DNA of 64,000 nt. It comes from Brachybacterium sp. P6-10-X1 (GTDB lineage: Bacteria; Actinomycetota; Actinomycetes; Actinomycetales; Dermabacteraceae). The DNA lies in contig NZ_CP017297.1 of assembly GCF_001969445.1 (NCBI RefSeq), positions 1-64,000 on the forward strand. The letters run 5' to 3'. Of the stretch, positions 17,636 to 24,393 are shown piece after piece. Within the stretch, counting starts at the first letter, position 1, and the number at the start of each line of letters is the position of its first letter. The notes under the pieces are model-generated. The model saw only the letters and a list, made by a program, of their open reading frames with translations, ran no database searches and was not told the DNA's origin. The position numbers and the translations under genes were made by a program.

Positions 17636-18598
17636 TCAGGGGTGCTCCTCGCGCGAGCCCATCGCCTCGTAGGTGCGCTCCGCCTCGTCCCGGGCCAGCT
17701 GCGCGAGATCGGCGTCGAGGTCGGCGATCATGCCGCGGGCGTCGGAGACGATCGCCTCGTCACCGGTCTCCAGGCCGTGGGCGAGCCACTCGGCCACGGC
17801 GAACTCTCCGAGCGCCTGCGCCCGCTCCACCAGGCGGGGATGGACCGCGATGGGCAGCTCCTCGCGGTAGGCGGAGTACAGCTCGTCGAACCGCTCCGGA
17901 TCGAGCGTGGAGATCAGCCAGGCCAGATCGGTCGCCGCGTCCGCGACCCGGGAGGAGGACCAGTCGCGCAGGGCGCTGACGCGGTCCTCGGCGCAGAACA
18001 GGCTCTCCTCGGAGAGGTCCCCGTGGATGAACTGCGGGGTGACGTCCCACAGCTCCCGGTCCTCGAGCAGGCCCTCCCAGCGCTGCGCCACCGCCGCCGG
18101 CAGATGCCCGCCCTCCTTCACGGCGAGGATCCGCTCGCGGTGCTCGGCCAGGAGCGCCTCCGCGGTGAAGGACTCCACCCCGGCCGCCTCGGCGGCGTAG
18201 CGCGGGACGGTGTGGATGCGGGCCAGGACCTGACCCAGCGACCGGGACAGCTCCGGACCGTCCTGCAGGTCCTCGAGCATCAGCGGACGGCCGACGGGGG
18301 CCTCCGTCACCGCGGCGCGGCCACCCTCGGAGAGCTTCACGAAGCCCAGCACCGGGGGGATCACCCCCTGCAGGGGCGTCCCGGTGAGGGTGTCGGTGAC
18401 CTTCAGATCCTTCTCGAGACGGACCCCGGAGGCCGTCGAGGAGGGGGAGAGCACCATGACGCGACGACCCTGCTCGCCGACGATGCCGGCGACGTCGAGG
18501 TCCTCGGACGGGGTCGCGATCGGCGTGGTCCGCGCCGGGACGAGTCCGGGGACCGCCGCCGCGGCCAGAGCAGCCAGGGAATAGGAGTTGCGATGCAC
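17636..18598 (-). CDS. Aminoglycoside phosphotransferase-fold protein, degenerate motif
   Basis: A 320-aa protein of the APH/choline kinase fold. The Brenner-type motif reads HGDLSEES near residue 191: His, Gly and Asp are kept, but the position that normally holds the metal-binding Asn is Ser. The DFG-like Asp is present in ALRDWSSSRVADAATDLAWL. A hydrophobic N-terminal stretch (LAALAAAAVPGLV) precedes the kinase lobe. The GTG at 18598 is the likely start because the next in-frame candidates upstream run into the nudC gene. Substrate is unknown; the Asn change makes normal kinase activity uncertain. The gene is divergent from nudC by 49 bases. Confidence 0.75.
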   Translation of the reverse strand: MHRNSYSLAALAAAAVPGLVPARTTPIATPSEDLDVAGIVGEQGRRVMVLSPSSTASGVRLEKDLKVTDTLTGTPLQGVIPPVLGFVKLSEGGRAAVTEAPVGRPLMLEDLQDGPELSRSLGQVLARIHTVPRYAAEAAGVESFTAEALLAEHRERILAVKEGGHLPAAVAQRWEGLLEDRELWDVTPQFIHGDLSEESLFCAEDRVSALRDWSSSRVADAATDLAWLISTLDPERFDELYSAYREELPIAVHPRLVERAQALGEFAVAEWLAHGLETGDEAIVSDARGMIADLDADLAQLARDEAERTYEAMGSREEHP

Positions 18599-18647
18599 CC
18601 CTTCACCGTACCCGGACGGCCCGCCCGATCCGCGTAGGCTCCGGGGT

Positions 18648-19565
18648 ATGGCGAAGCTCCGCGGCCCCCACCTGGGCACCCCTTTGACCCTGCTCGGCTC
18701 CGACCGGGACGCGCTCAGTCGCATCGACCCGGCGATGATCGCGCCCGGCGAGGACGCCCGCTACCTGGTCACTCGCGCCGGGGAGGCGGCGATGACCGAG
18801 GAGGAGGACGGCTCGCTGCACCTCGCTCTGGAGACCGAGGACCCGCGCCGCGGGGCCCAGCAGCCGCTGGTCCTGCTGGGCCGACGCCACGGCCTGCGGA
18901 TCCTGGCCGTCGAGGTCCTCGAGCCCAGCCCCGAGATCGACGATCCCGGGCGTGATCTGCGCGACCTGCGGCGCGTCGCGGCGATGCTCGATCCGGCCGA
19001 CGCCGATCTCGCGCTGACCGCCGTCGCCATGGGCGCCTGGCACCGCTCCATGCGCTTCTGCCCGCTGTGCGGGCAGGGGCTCGAGCCGGAGGTGGGCGGC
19101 TGGGTGCTGCGCTGCCGCGAGGACGGCACCGAGCACTTCCCCCGCACCGACGCCGCCGTGATCATGGCGGTGCGGGACGGCCAGGACCGTCTGCTGCTGG
19201 CCCGCAACGCGAACTTCCGCGGTCGCTTCCACTCCGTCCTGGCCGGCTTCGTCGAACCGGGGGAGAGCCTCGAGTCGGCCGTGGCCCGTGAGGTCGCCGA
19301 GGAAGTCGGCCTGAGGGTCGAGGAGGTCGAGTACGTCGGCAGCCAGCCGTGGCCCTTCCCCCGCTCGCTGATGATCGGCTACCGCGCCTGGGTGCCGGGC
19401 CCCGTCGAGCTCACGCTGCAGGAGGACGAGATCGCCGAGGCCCGATGGTTCACCCGGGACGAGCTCACGGCCGCCCTCGCCGCCGAGGAGGTCGAGCTGC
19501 CGGGCACGGCCTCCCTGGGTCGGGCCCTGATCGACGACTGGTACGGCGGCCCCGCCGAGGTGTGA
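18648..19565 (+). CDS. nudC: NAD+ diphosphatase / RNA decapping NUDIX hydrolase NudC
   Basis: A 305-aa NudC protein. A variable N-terminal domain is followed by a zinc ribbon (Cys138, Cys141, Cys156, and then REDGTEH, where a fourth Cys is lacking and His163 may stand in). The NUDIX box GFVEPGESLESAVAREVAEEVGL follows, and the family-specific SQPWPFPRSLMIGY motif is complete. NudC enzymes cleave NAD(H) to NMN(H) and AMP and can remove NAD caps from RNA. ATG 18648 begins the typical sequence. It lies upstream of uvrD2, in the order known from mycobacteria, with about 60 bases between. Confidence 0.92.
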   Translation: MAKLRGPHLGTPLTLLGSDRDALSRIDPAMIAPGEDARYLVTRAGEAAMTEEEDGSLHLALETEDPRRGAQQPLVLLGRRHGLRILAVEVLEPSPEIDDPGRDLRDLRRVAAMLDPADADLALTAVAMGAWHRSMRFCPLCGQGLEPEVGGWVLRCREDGTEHFPRTDAAVIMAVRDGQDRLLLARNANFRGRFHSVLAGFVEPGESLESAVAREVAEEVGLRVEEVEYVGSQPWPFPRSLMIGYRAWVPGPVELTLQEDEIAEARWFTRDELTAALAAEEVELPGTASLGRALIDDWYGGPAEV

Positions 19566-19625
19566 GGCACGCGCCGTCCACAGCGGCCCGCGGACGGTCG
19601 GGGGTCGCTGGCAGGATGAGCGGTG

Positions 19626-21743
19626 ATGACCACAGCCAGCCCTGAGACCCCCGCCCCGCCCGCCGACGCCGAGAGCATCCTCGCCGCCCTCGACCCGGAG
19701 CAGCGGGAGGTCGCGCGCACCTTCGGGACCCCGGTCTGCGTGCTCGCGGGCGCCGGCACCGGCAAGACCCGCGCCCTGACCCATCGCATCGCCTACGGCG
19801 TCGCCACCGGCCAGCTGAACCCGCGCCATGTGCTCGCGGTGACCTTCACCGCGAAGGCCGCCGCCGAGATGCGTTCGCGCCTGCGCGACCTCGGCGTGCC
19901 CGCCGTGCAGGCCCGCACCTTCCACGCCGCCGCCCTGCGCCAGCTGCGTCACTTCTGGCCCCGCGTGGTCGGCGGCGCCATGCCCGAGATCATGCCGAAC
20001 AAGTTCCCGGGCGTGGGTGAGGCCTGCCAGCGCCTGCACATGAGCGTGGACCGCGCGGCGCTGCGCGACATCGTCGCCGAGGTCGACTGGTCCCGCGTGA
20101 CGATGCTGACCCCGGAGTCCTACCCGGAGGCGGCCGAGAAGGCCCGTCGTCCCGGCGTCGCCGGCTTCGACGCCCGCTCCATCTCCCGCATCCTCACCCA
20201 GTACGAGGAGGTCAAGAAGGAGCGCGGCGTCATCGACTTCGAGGACGTGCTGCTGCACCTGGTGGGCTTCCTCACCGAGCGACCCGACGTCGCCCGGGAG
20301 GTGCGCGGCCAGTACAAGCACTTCGTCGTCGACGAGTACCAGGACGTCTCCGCCCTCCAGCACACGCTGCTGCGGCTGTGGCTGGGCACGTCCGACGACG
20401 TCTGCGTGGTCGGCGACGCCGCCCAGACCATCTACACCTTCGCCGGCGCCCGGGCCTCCTACCTGCTGGACTTCCGCCAGGAGTTCAAACGTGCCCGGAC
20501 CATCCGGCTCGAGCGCAACTACCGATCCACCCCGCAGATCGTGCGGATGGCCAACACGGTCCTGGACGGCGCCCGCGGCCGGACGAAGGCCAGCCGCCTC
20601 ACCCTGGTCTCCCAGCGCGAGGACGGGCCGCCACCCCTGGTGGAGTCCTTCCCCGACGACCCCGCCGAGGCCGACGGCATCGCCGACCGCATCCAGCACC
20701 TGGTCGCCGAGGGCAGACCTGCCGCGGACGTGGCCATCCTCTTCCGCACCAACAGCCAGTCCGAGGCCTTCGAGCAGGCGCTGACCGCTCGCGGGATCGG
20801 CTACCTGGTGCGCGGGGGCGACCGCTTCTTCGACCGCCAGGAGGTGCGCCGGGCGATGGTGTCGCTGCGGGCCGCGACCCGCGTCGAACAGCTCGACCCG
20901 GCGCGGGCCGTCCGCGACATCCTCGCCCAACAGGGCTGGTCGGCGCAGCCACCGGAGACCACCGGGGCGATCCGGGACCGCTGGGACTCGCTCAACGCCC
21001 TGGTGGGGCTGGCGGACACGGTGACCTCCCGGCCGGGGGCCACCATGGTCGACCTGGTGCGCGAGCTGGAGGAGCGGGCCGAGGCGCAGTCCGCCCCGGT
21101 GGTCGACGGCGTCACCCTCGCCTCCGTGCACGCCGCCAAGGGCCTCGAATGGCCCGTGGTGTTCGTGGTGGGGGCCAGCGACGGCCTGCTGCCGATCTCC
21201 ATGGCGTCCACCGCCGCGGAGGTCGAGGAGGAGCGGCGGCTGCTGTACGTCGCGCTCACCCGCGCGAAGGACCTGCTGACCGTGAGCTGGTCCGCGGCCC
21301 GCACCCCGGGAGCGCGGGGGAGCCGGAAGGCCTCCCGCTTCCTCGACGGGGTGCTCGAGCATCCCGATGCTCCCGGGACCCGCCCGGGTGCCCAGCCGCG
21401 GCGCACCGGGCGGCGCAGCGCCACCGTGTACGCCGAGTGCCGCGTCTGCGGGCAGGGCCTGGTCTCCCCGCGGGACCAGCGGCGAGGGCACCACGAGGGC
21501 TGCCCGCCGCAGGCGGACGGGACGCTGCTCGAGACGCTGCGCGCCTGGCGTCGGGACCGGGCGGGGGACAACGGTGCCCCGGCCTACGCGGTGCTCACCG
21601 ACGCCGCCCTCGAAGCGGTCGCCGAGCGCGCTCCGAGCACCGAGCAGGAGCTGCTCGCGGTCCCGGGCATCGGGCCGGGCAAGGTCGAACGGTTCGGCCC
21701 GGCCCTGCTCGCGCTGCTCGCCGAGCATCGCGCGCAGTCGTGA
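19626..21743 (+). CDS. uvrD2: ATP-dependent DNA helicase UvrD2 with HRDC domain
   Basis: A 705-aa superfamily 1A helicase. Motifs in order: LDPEQREVA, AGAGTGKTRAL (Lys near 47), VTFTAKAAAEM, VVDEYQDVS, GDAAQTIYTFAGA, LERNYRST, VHAAKGLEWP and YVALTRAKDLL. After a short linker with C-x2-C-x14-H-x2-C comes an HRDC domain with EQELLAVPGIGPGKVERFG. In mycobacterial UvrD2 the linker is a tetracysteine motif needed for helicase activity; here the third Cys appears to be His. A GTG one codon upstream (19623) is an alternative start. Replication or repair unwinding in the cytosol is expected. Confidence 0.93.
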   Translation: MTTASPETPAPPADAESILAALDPEQREVARTFGTPVCVLAGAGTGKTRALTHRIAYGVATGQLNPRHVLAVTFTAKAAAEMRSRLRDLGVPAVQARTFHAAALRQLRHFWPRVVGGAMPEIMPNKFPGVGEACQRLHMSVDRAALRDIVAEVDWSRVTMLTPESYPEAAEKARRPGVAGFDARSISRILTQYEEVKKERGVIDFEDVLLHLVGFLTERPDVAREVRGQYKHFVVDEYQDVSALQHTLLRLWLGTSDDVCVVGDAAQTIYTFAGARASYLLDFRQEFKRARTIRLERNYRSTPQIVRMANTVLDGARGRTKASRLTLVSQREDGPPPLVESFPDDPAEADGIADRIQHLVAEGRPAADVAILFRTNSQSEAFEQALTARGIGYLVRGGDRFFDRQEVRRAMVSLRAATRVEQLDPARAVRDILAQQGWSAQPPETTGAIRDRWDSLNALVGLADTVTSRPGATMVDLVRELEERAEAQSAPVVDGVTLASVHAAKGLEWPVVFVVGASDGLLPISMASTAAEVEEERRLLYVALTRAKDLLTVSWSAARTPGARGSRKASRFLDGVLEHPDAPGTRPGAQPRRTGRRSATVYAECRVCGQGLVSPRDQRRGHHEGCPPQADGTLLETLRAWRRDRAGDNGAPAYAVLTDAALEAVAERAPSTEQELLAVPGIGPGKVERFGPALLALLAEHRAQS

Positions 21744-21766
21744 ACCGAGCAGTGAAACCGCAGGTC

Positions 21767-21804
21767 AAAAAATAGATGTGCAGTCCGGGGAAGGTGTGTA
21801 GACT
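21767..21804 (+). promoter_or_regulatory. Candidate whiB7 promoter with AT-rich block
   Basis: An A-rich block (AAAAAATAGA, 21767-21776), rare in this GC-rich window, directly precedes a weak -35-like TGTGCA and, 16 bases later, a good -10 TAGACT (21799-21804). WhiB7-responsive promoters carry an AT-rich block just upstream of the -35, bound by the WhiB7 AT-hook, so autoregulation is plausible. Assignment is by pattern only. Confidence 0.6.
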
Positions 21805-21874
21805 CACCTACGTCAATCGTCCACGTCGTGGACCGGGAAACCGGGAAGCGCGCTTCAGAAAGGGGGTGGCCTCA

Positions 21875-21982
21875 GTGATCATCATCAGCAATCTCGCAGG
21901 AGCAGGCCTGCGCCCTCTCGGCGCGCCCTCCCTTCTGCCGCGCGAACGGGGCCACGCCCCCGCGGTGCTCAGCCCGAGCTGA
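21875..21982 (+). CDS. Leader peptide (uORF) upstream of whiB7
   Basis: A 35-codon open frame starting at GTG 21875, with GAAAGGGGGT about seven bases upstream as a strong ribosome binding site. The peptide begins (M)IIISNLAGAGLRPLG and ends AVLSPS; its product is likely incidental. It ends 90 bases before whiB7, and hairpins follow directly. In mycobacteria and streptomycetes whiB7 is preceded by a regulatory uORF whose translation status controls transcription attenuation, and this one has the same position. An upstream in-frame ATG at 21776 exists but lacks a binding site and starts inside the promoter. Confidence 0.65.
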   Translation: MIIISNLAGAGLRPLGAPSLLPRERGHAPAVLSPS

Positions 21983-22001
21983 CGAGGACCACCTCGCTGC
22001 T

Positions 22002-22038
22002 GGTGCGGCACCGCTGCCGCACCTCCGCCCGTACGGGC
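22002..22038 (+). promoter_or_regulatory. Hairpins in the whiB7 leader (candidate attenuator)
   Basis: Two adjacent hairpins lie between the uORF stop and whiB7. The first has perfect nine-base arms GGTGCGGCA/TGCCGCACC with a CCGC loop (22002-22023). The second has GCCCG/CGGGC arms with a two-base loop (22027-22038). Their position fits an attenuator or a structure resolved by ribosomes on the uORF. A U-tract is lacking, though a C-rich run follows, so the termination mechanism is open. Confidence 0.5.
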
Positions 22039-22072
22039 TCGTCCCCCCGACGATCTTCGAAGCAGCGAGACG

Positions 22073-22366
22073 ATGACTTCTCTACTCACCACTTTCCTCA
22101 GCCCCGCCGAGACCGCGGGTCACATGCTCCCCTGCCACGACACCGGCGTGGCCGATCTGTTCTTCTCCGAGCGCCCCGCCGACCTGGAGCAGGCCAAGGC
22201 GCTGTGCGCCGACTGCCCCCTGATCCAGGAGTGCCGCCAGGGCGCCCTCGACCGTGAGGAGCCCTGGGGCGTCTGGGGTGGAGCGATCTTCGAGTCCGGC
22301 CGCATCATCGCCGTCAAGCGCGGCCGCGGCCGGCCCCGGAAGAACCGGGACCTGGACGCCGCATGA
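22073..22366 (+). CDS. whiB7: WhiB7 family redox-sensing transcriptional activator
   Basis: A 97-aa Wbl protein. Four cysteines (21, 45, 48, 54) in the C-x23-C-x2-C-x5-C pattern bind a [4Fe-4S] cluster, followed by the GVWGG turn (66-70) that contacts sigma factor region 4. The C-terminus carries an AT-hook, RGRGRPRKNR, which separates WhiB7 from other Wbl proteins. WhiB7 activates intrinsic resistance and stress genes on translation-inhibiting antibiotics. Its place directly after uvrD2 is the mycobacterial gene order. A long leader with uORF and hairpins precedes it; the ribosome binding site is weak, and a strong hairpin follows the gene. Confidence 0.95.
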   Translation: MTSLLTTFLSPAETAGHMLPCHDTGVADLFFSERPADLEQAKALCADCPLIQECRQGALDREEPWGVWGGAIFESGRIIAVKRGRGRPRKNRDLDAA

Positions 22367-22403
22367 GCGGGCCGAGCTCCAGCTCGGTCCCTGCCCTGCC
22401 CGT

Positions 22404-22443
22404 CGACGAAGGCCCCGAACCACATGGTTCGGGGCCTTCGTCG
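22404..22443. terminator. 19-bp bidirectional terminator after whiB7
   Basis: Perfect 19-base arms (22404-22422 and 22425-22443) with a two-base loop. It lies 38 bases after the whiB7 stop and about 50 bases beyond the stop of the convergent DUF5679 gene, so it can end both transcripts. The outer part reads CGAAGG/CCTTCG, giving short U-containing ends. Confidence 0.8.
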
Positions 22444-22493
22444 CGCTCAGGGGCGCAGAGCGCCCGCAGGGAGCAGGGGCGTCGGAGAGTCCG

Positions 22494-22652
22494 TCAGGCC
22501 TTCCCGAGGATCCGGTTCAGCTTGGTGCCGCACTCCGGGCACACGGCCTTCGCCATGCGGCGACCGTTGGAGACGACGACGTTGCCCTCGGCCTCCCGCT
22601 TCTCGCGGCACTTGACGCAGTAGAACTCTCCGGCATAGGTCTCGTCGGCCAT
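22494..22652 (-). CDS. DUF5679 zinc-ribbon small protein
   Basis: A 52-aa protein found by reading the minus strand: it starts MADETYAGEFYCVKCREKRE and ends LNRILGKA. Two CxxC knuckles (Cys12/Cys15 and Cys38/Cys41) form a compact zinc ribbon, matching the small DUF5679 family of actinobacteria. AAGGAG lies six bases before the ATG, a near-ideal binding site. Function unknown; nucleic-acid or protein binding is possible. It is transcribed toward whiB7 and shares its terminator. Confidence 0.85.
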   Translation of the reverse strand: MADETYAGEFYCVKCREKREAEGNVVVSNGRRMAKAVCPECGTKLNRILGKA

Positions 22653-23185
22653 ATCCGCTCCTTGTAGGAATCGACGGTGGTGATCGGTTCCCCGGACGCG
22701 CAGCTGCTGCCGCGAGGCCGGGACCGTGCCACTGTAGCGGGGCGCGGCGGCGGTGCCGAATCAGGATCGGAGCTCCGCTCGGGCGACCCGTCGCGCGCTT
22801 CGGGAACGGAAGGCTCCGCGAGGAGCCGAGGAAGTGCGCACGACGAGCCGACATCGGAGGCCCAGCAGGCGTCGTCAGGCCTCGAAGGGCCGTGGGACCC
22901 CGGGGGCGCTCAGCACCACGCGCACCTTCCCCGTGTGCGTCCTGCTAGTTATCCCGGGGTCCCACGTTCTAGGGAAACCTAGCGCCTGCACACCGGGCCG
23001 GTCAAAGAGTGGCCGGGGACCGGCTGTGGACAACTCGCTCCCGGGTGTGGACAGGGTCGGGACCCGAGGTCGCGCGCTGTGGAGGGAAGTTCATCGTCAC
23101 TGGTCACGATGGTGTGATGGGGGTCGTGGCGGTCCGCCGCTGTGGATGAAGGTTTTTCCGCTCGGATCGTGCCAGGCTGGTCTTC
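22653..23185. other. 533-base intergenic region with hairpins and DnaA-box-like motifs
   Basis: No convincing protein gene is seen between the DUF5679 and YgjP-like genes, which diverge. The stretch holds at least five hairpins between 22812 and 23023, among them a 14-bp stem enclosing a second extended stem-loop and two small hairpins capped by GNRA tetraloops. It also has a cluster of TGTGGA motifs between 23025 and 23149. Promoters for both flanking genes must also lie here. Confidence 0.6.
22812..23023 (+). ncRNA. Candidate structured RNA of unknown class
   Basis: Hairpins in order on the plus strand: GGCTCC-GCGA-GGAGCC (22812-22827); GGCCT-CGAA-GGGCC (22878-22891); a long stem with 14-bp outer arms (22891-22904 with 22953-22966), an AGCA/TGCT pair, a CC/CC internal loop and an 8-bp inner stem with one G-U pair and a CTTCCCC loop; CTAGG-GAAA-CCTAG (22969-22982); and CCGGTC/GACCGG (22998-23023). 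The second hairpin shares one base with the long stem. GCGA and GAAA are GNRA tetraloops only on this strand, which favours plus-strand transcription. No known RNA family core was recognised. Confidence 0.4.
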
Positions 23186-23800
23186 ATGACAGATCTGGTG
23201 CTCCACGAGAACGTCTCCGGACCCCGCGGTGAGCGGGTGCTGGTGCGTCGGTCCGCCCGGCGGCGCCGTACCGTGTCGATCACGCGGCGCGAGGGAGACC
23301 TGGTGATCGCCATCCCCGCCACGTTCAGCGTCCGTCAGGAACGCGACTGGGTGGGCAGGATGGTCGACCAGTTGGTCACCAAGGAGGCGAAGAACTCACC
23401 ACGCCGCCGCAGCGACAGCGCACTGGAGGAGATGGCGCGCGATGTCAGCCGGGCGCATCTGGACGGCCGTGCTCGCCCCACCTCCGTGTCATGGTCCACG
23501 CGGCAGAACCAGCGCTGGGGATCCTGCACCCCGGCCGACGGCACGATCCGCCTCTCGCATCAGCTGCAGGACATGCCCGTCTACGTGGTGCGGGCGGTGA
23601 TGATGCACGAGCTGGTCCATCTGCTGGTGCCCGGGCACGGGCCCGAGTTCCAGGCGCTGATGGCCCGCTACCCGCAGGCGGAGAAGGCACAGGGCTTCCT
23701 CGACGGCGTCTCCTTCGCGAAGAACCTGCCCAGCGGCGGGATCGACGAGGGATCGGCGGATCAGCCTGATCAGCCGAGTCAACCTGATCAGCTCGAGTAG
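23186..23800 (+). CDS. YgjP-like M48-type metallopeptidase (DUF45)
   Basis: A 204-aa protein of the YgjP/SprT-like zincin group. The family signature NQRWGSC leads into the zinc site HELVH (His141, Glu142, His145), with a further ligand in GHGPEF. The N-terminal half is a beta-rich, Arg-rich segment. Members are implicated in proteolysis of DNA-protein adducts or in unknown intracellular proteolysis. The C-terminus is a Gln/Pro/Asp repeat-like tail (DQPDQPSQPDQ) that overlaps the stop of the convergent NUDIX gene by 13 bases. Confidence 0.85.
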   Translation: MTDLVLHENVSGPRGERVLVRRSARRRRTVSITRREGDLVIAIPATFSVRQERDWVGRMVDQLVTKEAKNSPRRRSDSALEEMARDVSRAHLDGRARPTSVSWSTRQNQRWGSCTPADGTIRLSHQLQDMPVYVVRAVMMHELVHLLVPGHGPEFQALMARYPQAEKAQGFLDGVSFAKNLPSGGIDEGSADQPDQPSQPDQLE

Positions 23801-24393
23801 CGCGCGAGGTACGGCGCCAGGGCGTCGAGCTTCCCCGGCATATCAGCCACGGTGCCCTCGGGCAGCGCGTCGGTCGAGCGCTCAGGACCCGCCCCGCGGC
23901 GACGCGGCCACGGCACCCACAGCACCTCGGGCGACTCCTCGCTGGCGCGCAGCGGCAGGGCGGAGGCCGGGCCGTCCGCACGCAGCAGGTACTGCACGTC
24001 CCAGTGCTCCGAGCACGCCCCGAAGGCGGCGTCCAGCTGATGGCGGTGCAAGACGGCGGGGCCCGGCCCGACGCGCTCCAGGGAGATCAGGCCGATCTCC
24101 TCGGCCACCTCCCGGCGGGCGGCGCGTTCGAAGCTGGTCTCGCCGCGTTCGAGGTGCCCGCCCGGTTGCACCCAGAAGCGGCCCTTGCGGTGCCAGAGCA
24201 GGGCGATGTGCTCCGCCGGCGCATCGATCACGACGGCGCTGGCGGTGAGATGCCGCGGCCCGCCGTCGCGGTACAGCGCTCCGGGGGAGCGCAGCAGCAG
24301 GGCACGATAGTCCGCGGCGACGTCCGGCCCGGAAGCGGCGCCGGACGCCGCCTCCAGCTCCGTCAGCGCCGGGGCCGGTCCCTCAGCGAGCAC
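23788..24393 (-). CDS. NUDIX hydrolase
   Basis: A 201-aa NUDIX hydrolase with the box GGHLERGETSFERAARREVAEEIGL near residues 100-125. Before it is VVIDAPAEHIALLWHRKGRFWVQPGG, which is typical of the fold. The substrate cannot be assigned. GTG 24393 is chosen since it overlaps the stop of the upstream DUF2342-type gene; another GTG at 24429 would extend the overlap. Hence it is probably cotranscribed with and coupled to that gene. Its 3' end overlaps the convergent YgjP-like gene. Confidence 0.82.
   Translation of the reverse strand: MLAEGPAPALTELEAASGAASGPDVAADYRALLLRSPGALYRDGGPRHLTASAVVIDAPAEHIALLWHRKGRFWVQPGGHLERGETSFERAARREVAEEIGLISLERVGPGPAVLHRHQLDAAFGACSEHWDVQYLLRADGPASALPLRASEESPEVLWVPWPRRRGAGPERSTDALPEGTVADMPGKLDALAPYLARYSS

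Noticed and set aside
22740..23025. RNase P RNA, tmRNA or SRP RNA
   Set aside because: The RNase P conserved GAGGAAAGTCC and ACAGAAA segments, the tmRNA TTCGA arm and the SRP GGTCAGG tip were all sought and not found.
23025..23149. Chromosomal origin oriC
   Set aside because: No dnaA, dnaN, rpmH or AT-rich unwinding element nearby; only a few DnaA-like boxes.
22677..23232. Short plus-strand frames in the gap before the YgjP-like gene
   Set aside because: No binding site or family similarity, Arg/Ser-rich translation, and they run through hairpins and into the next gene.
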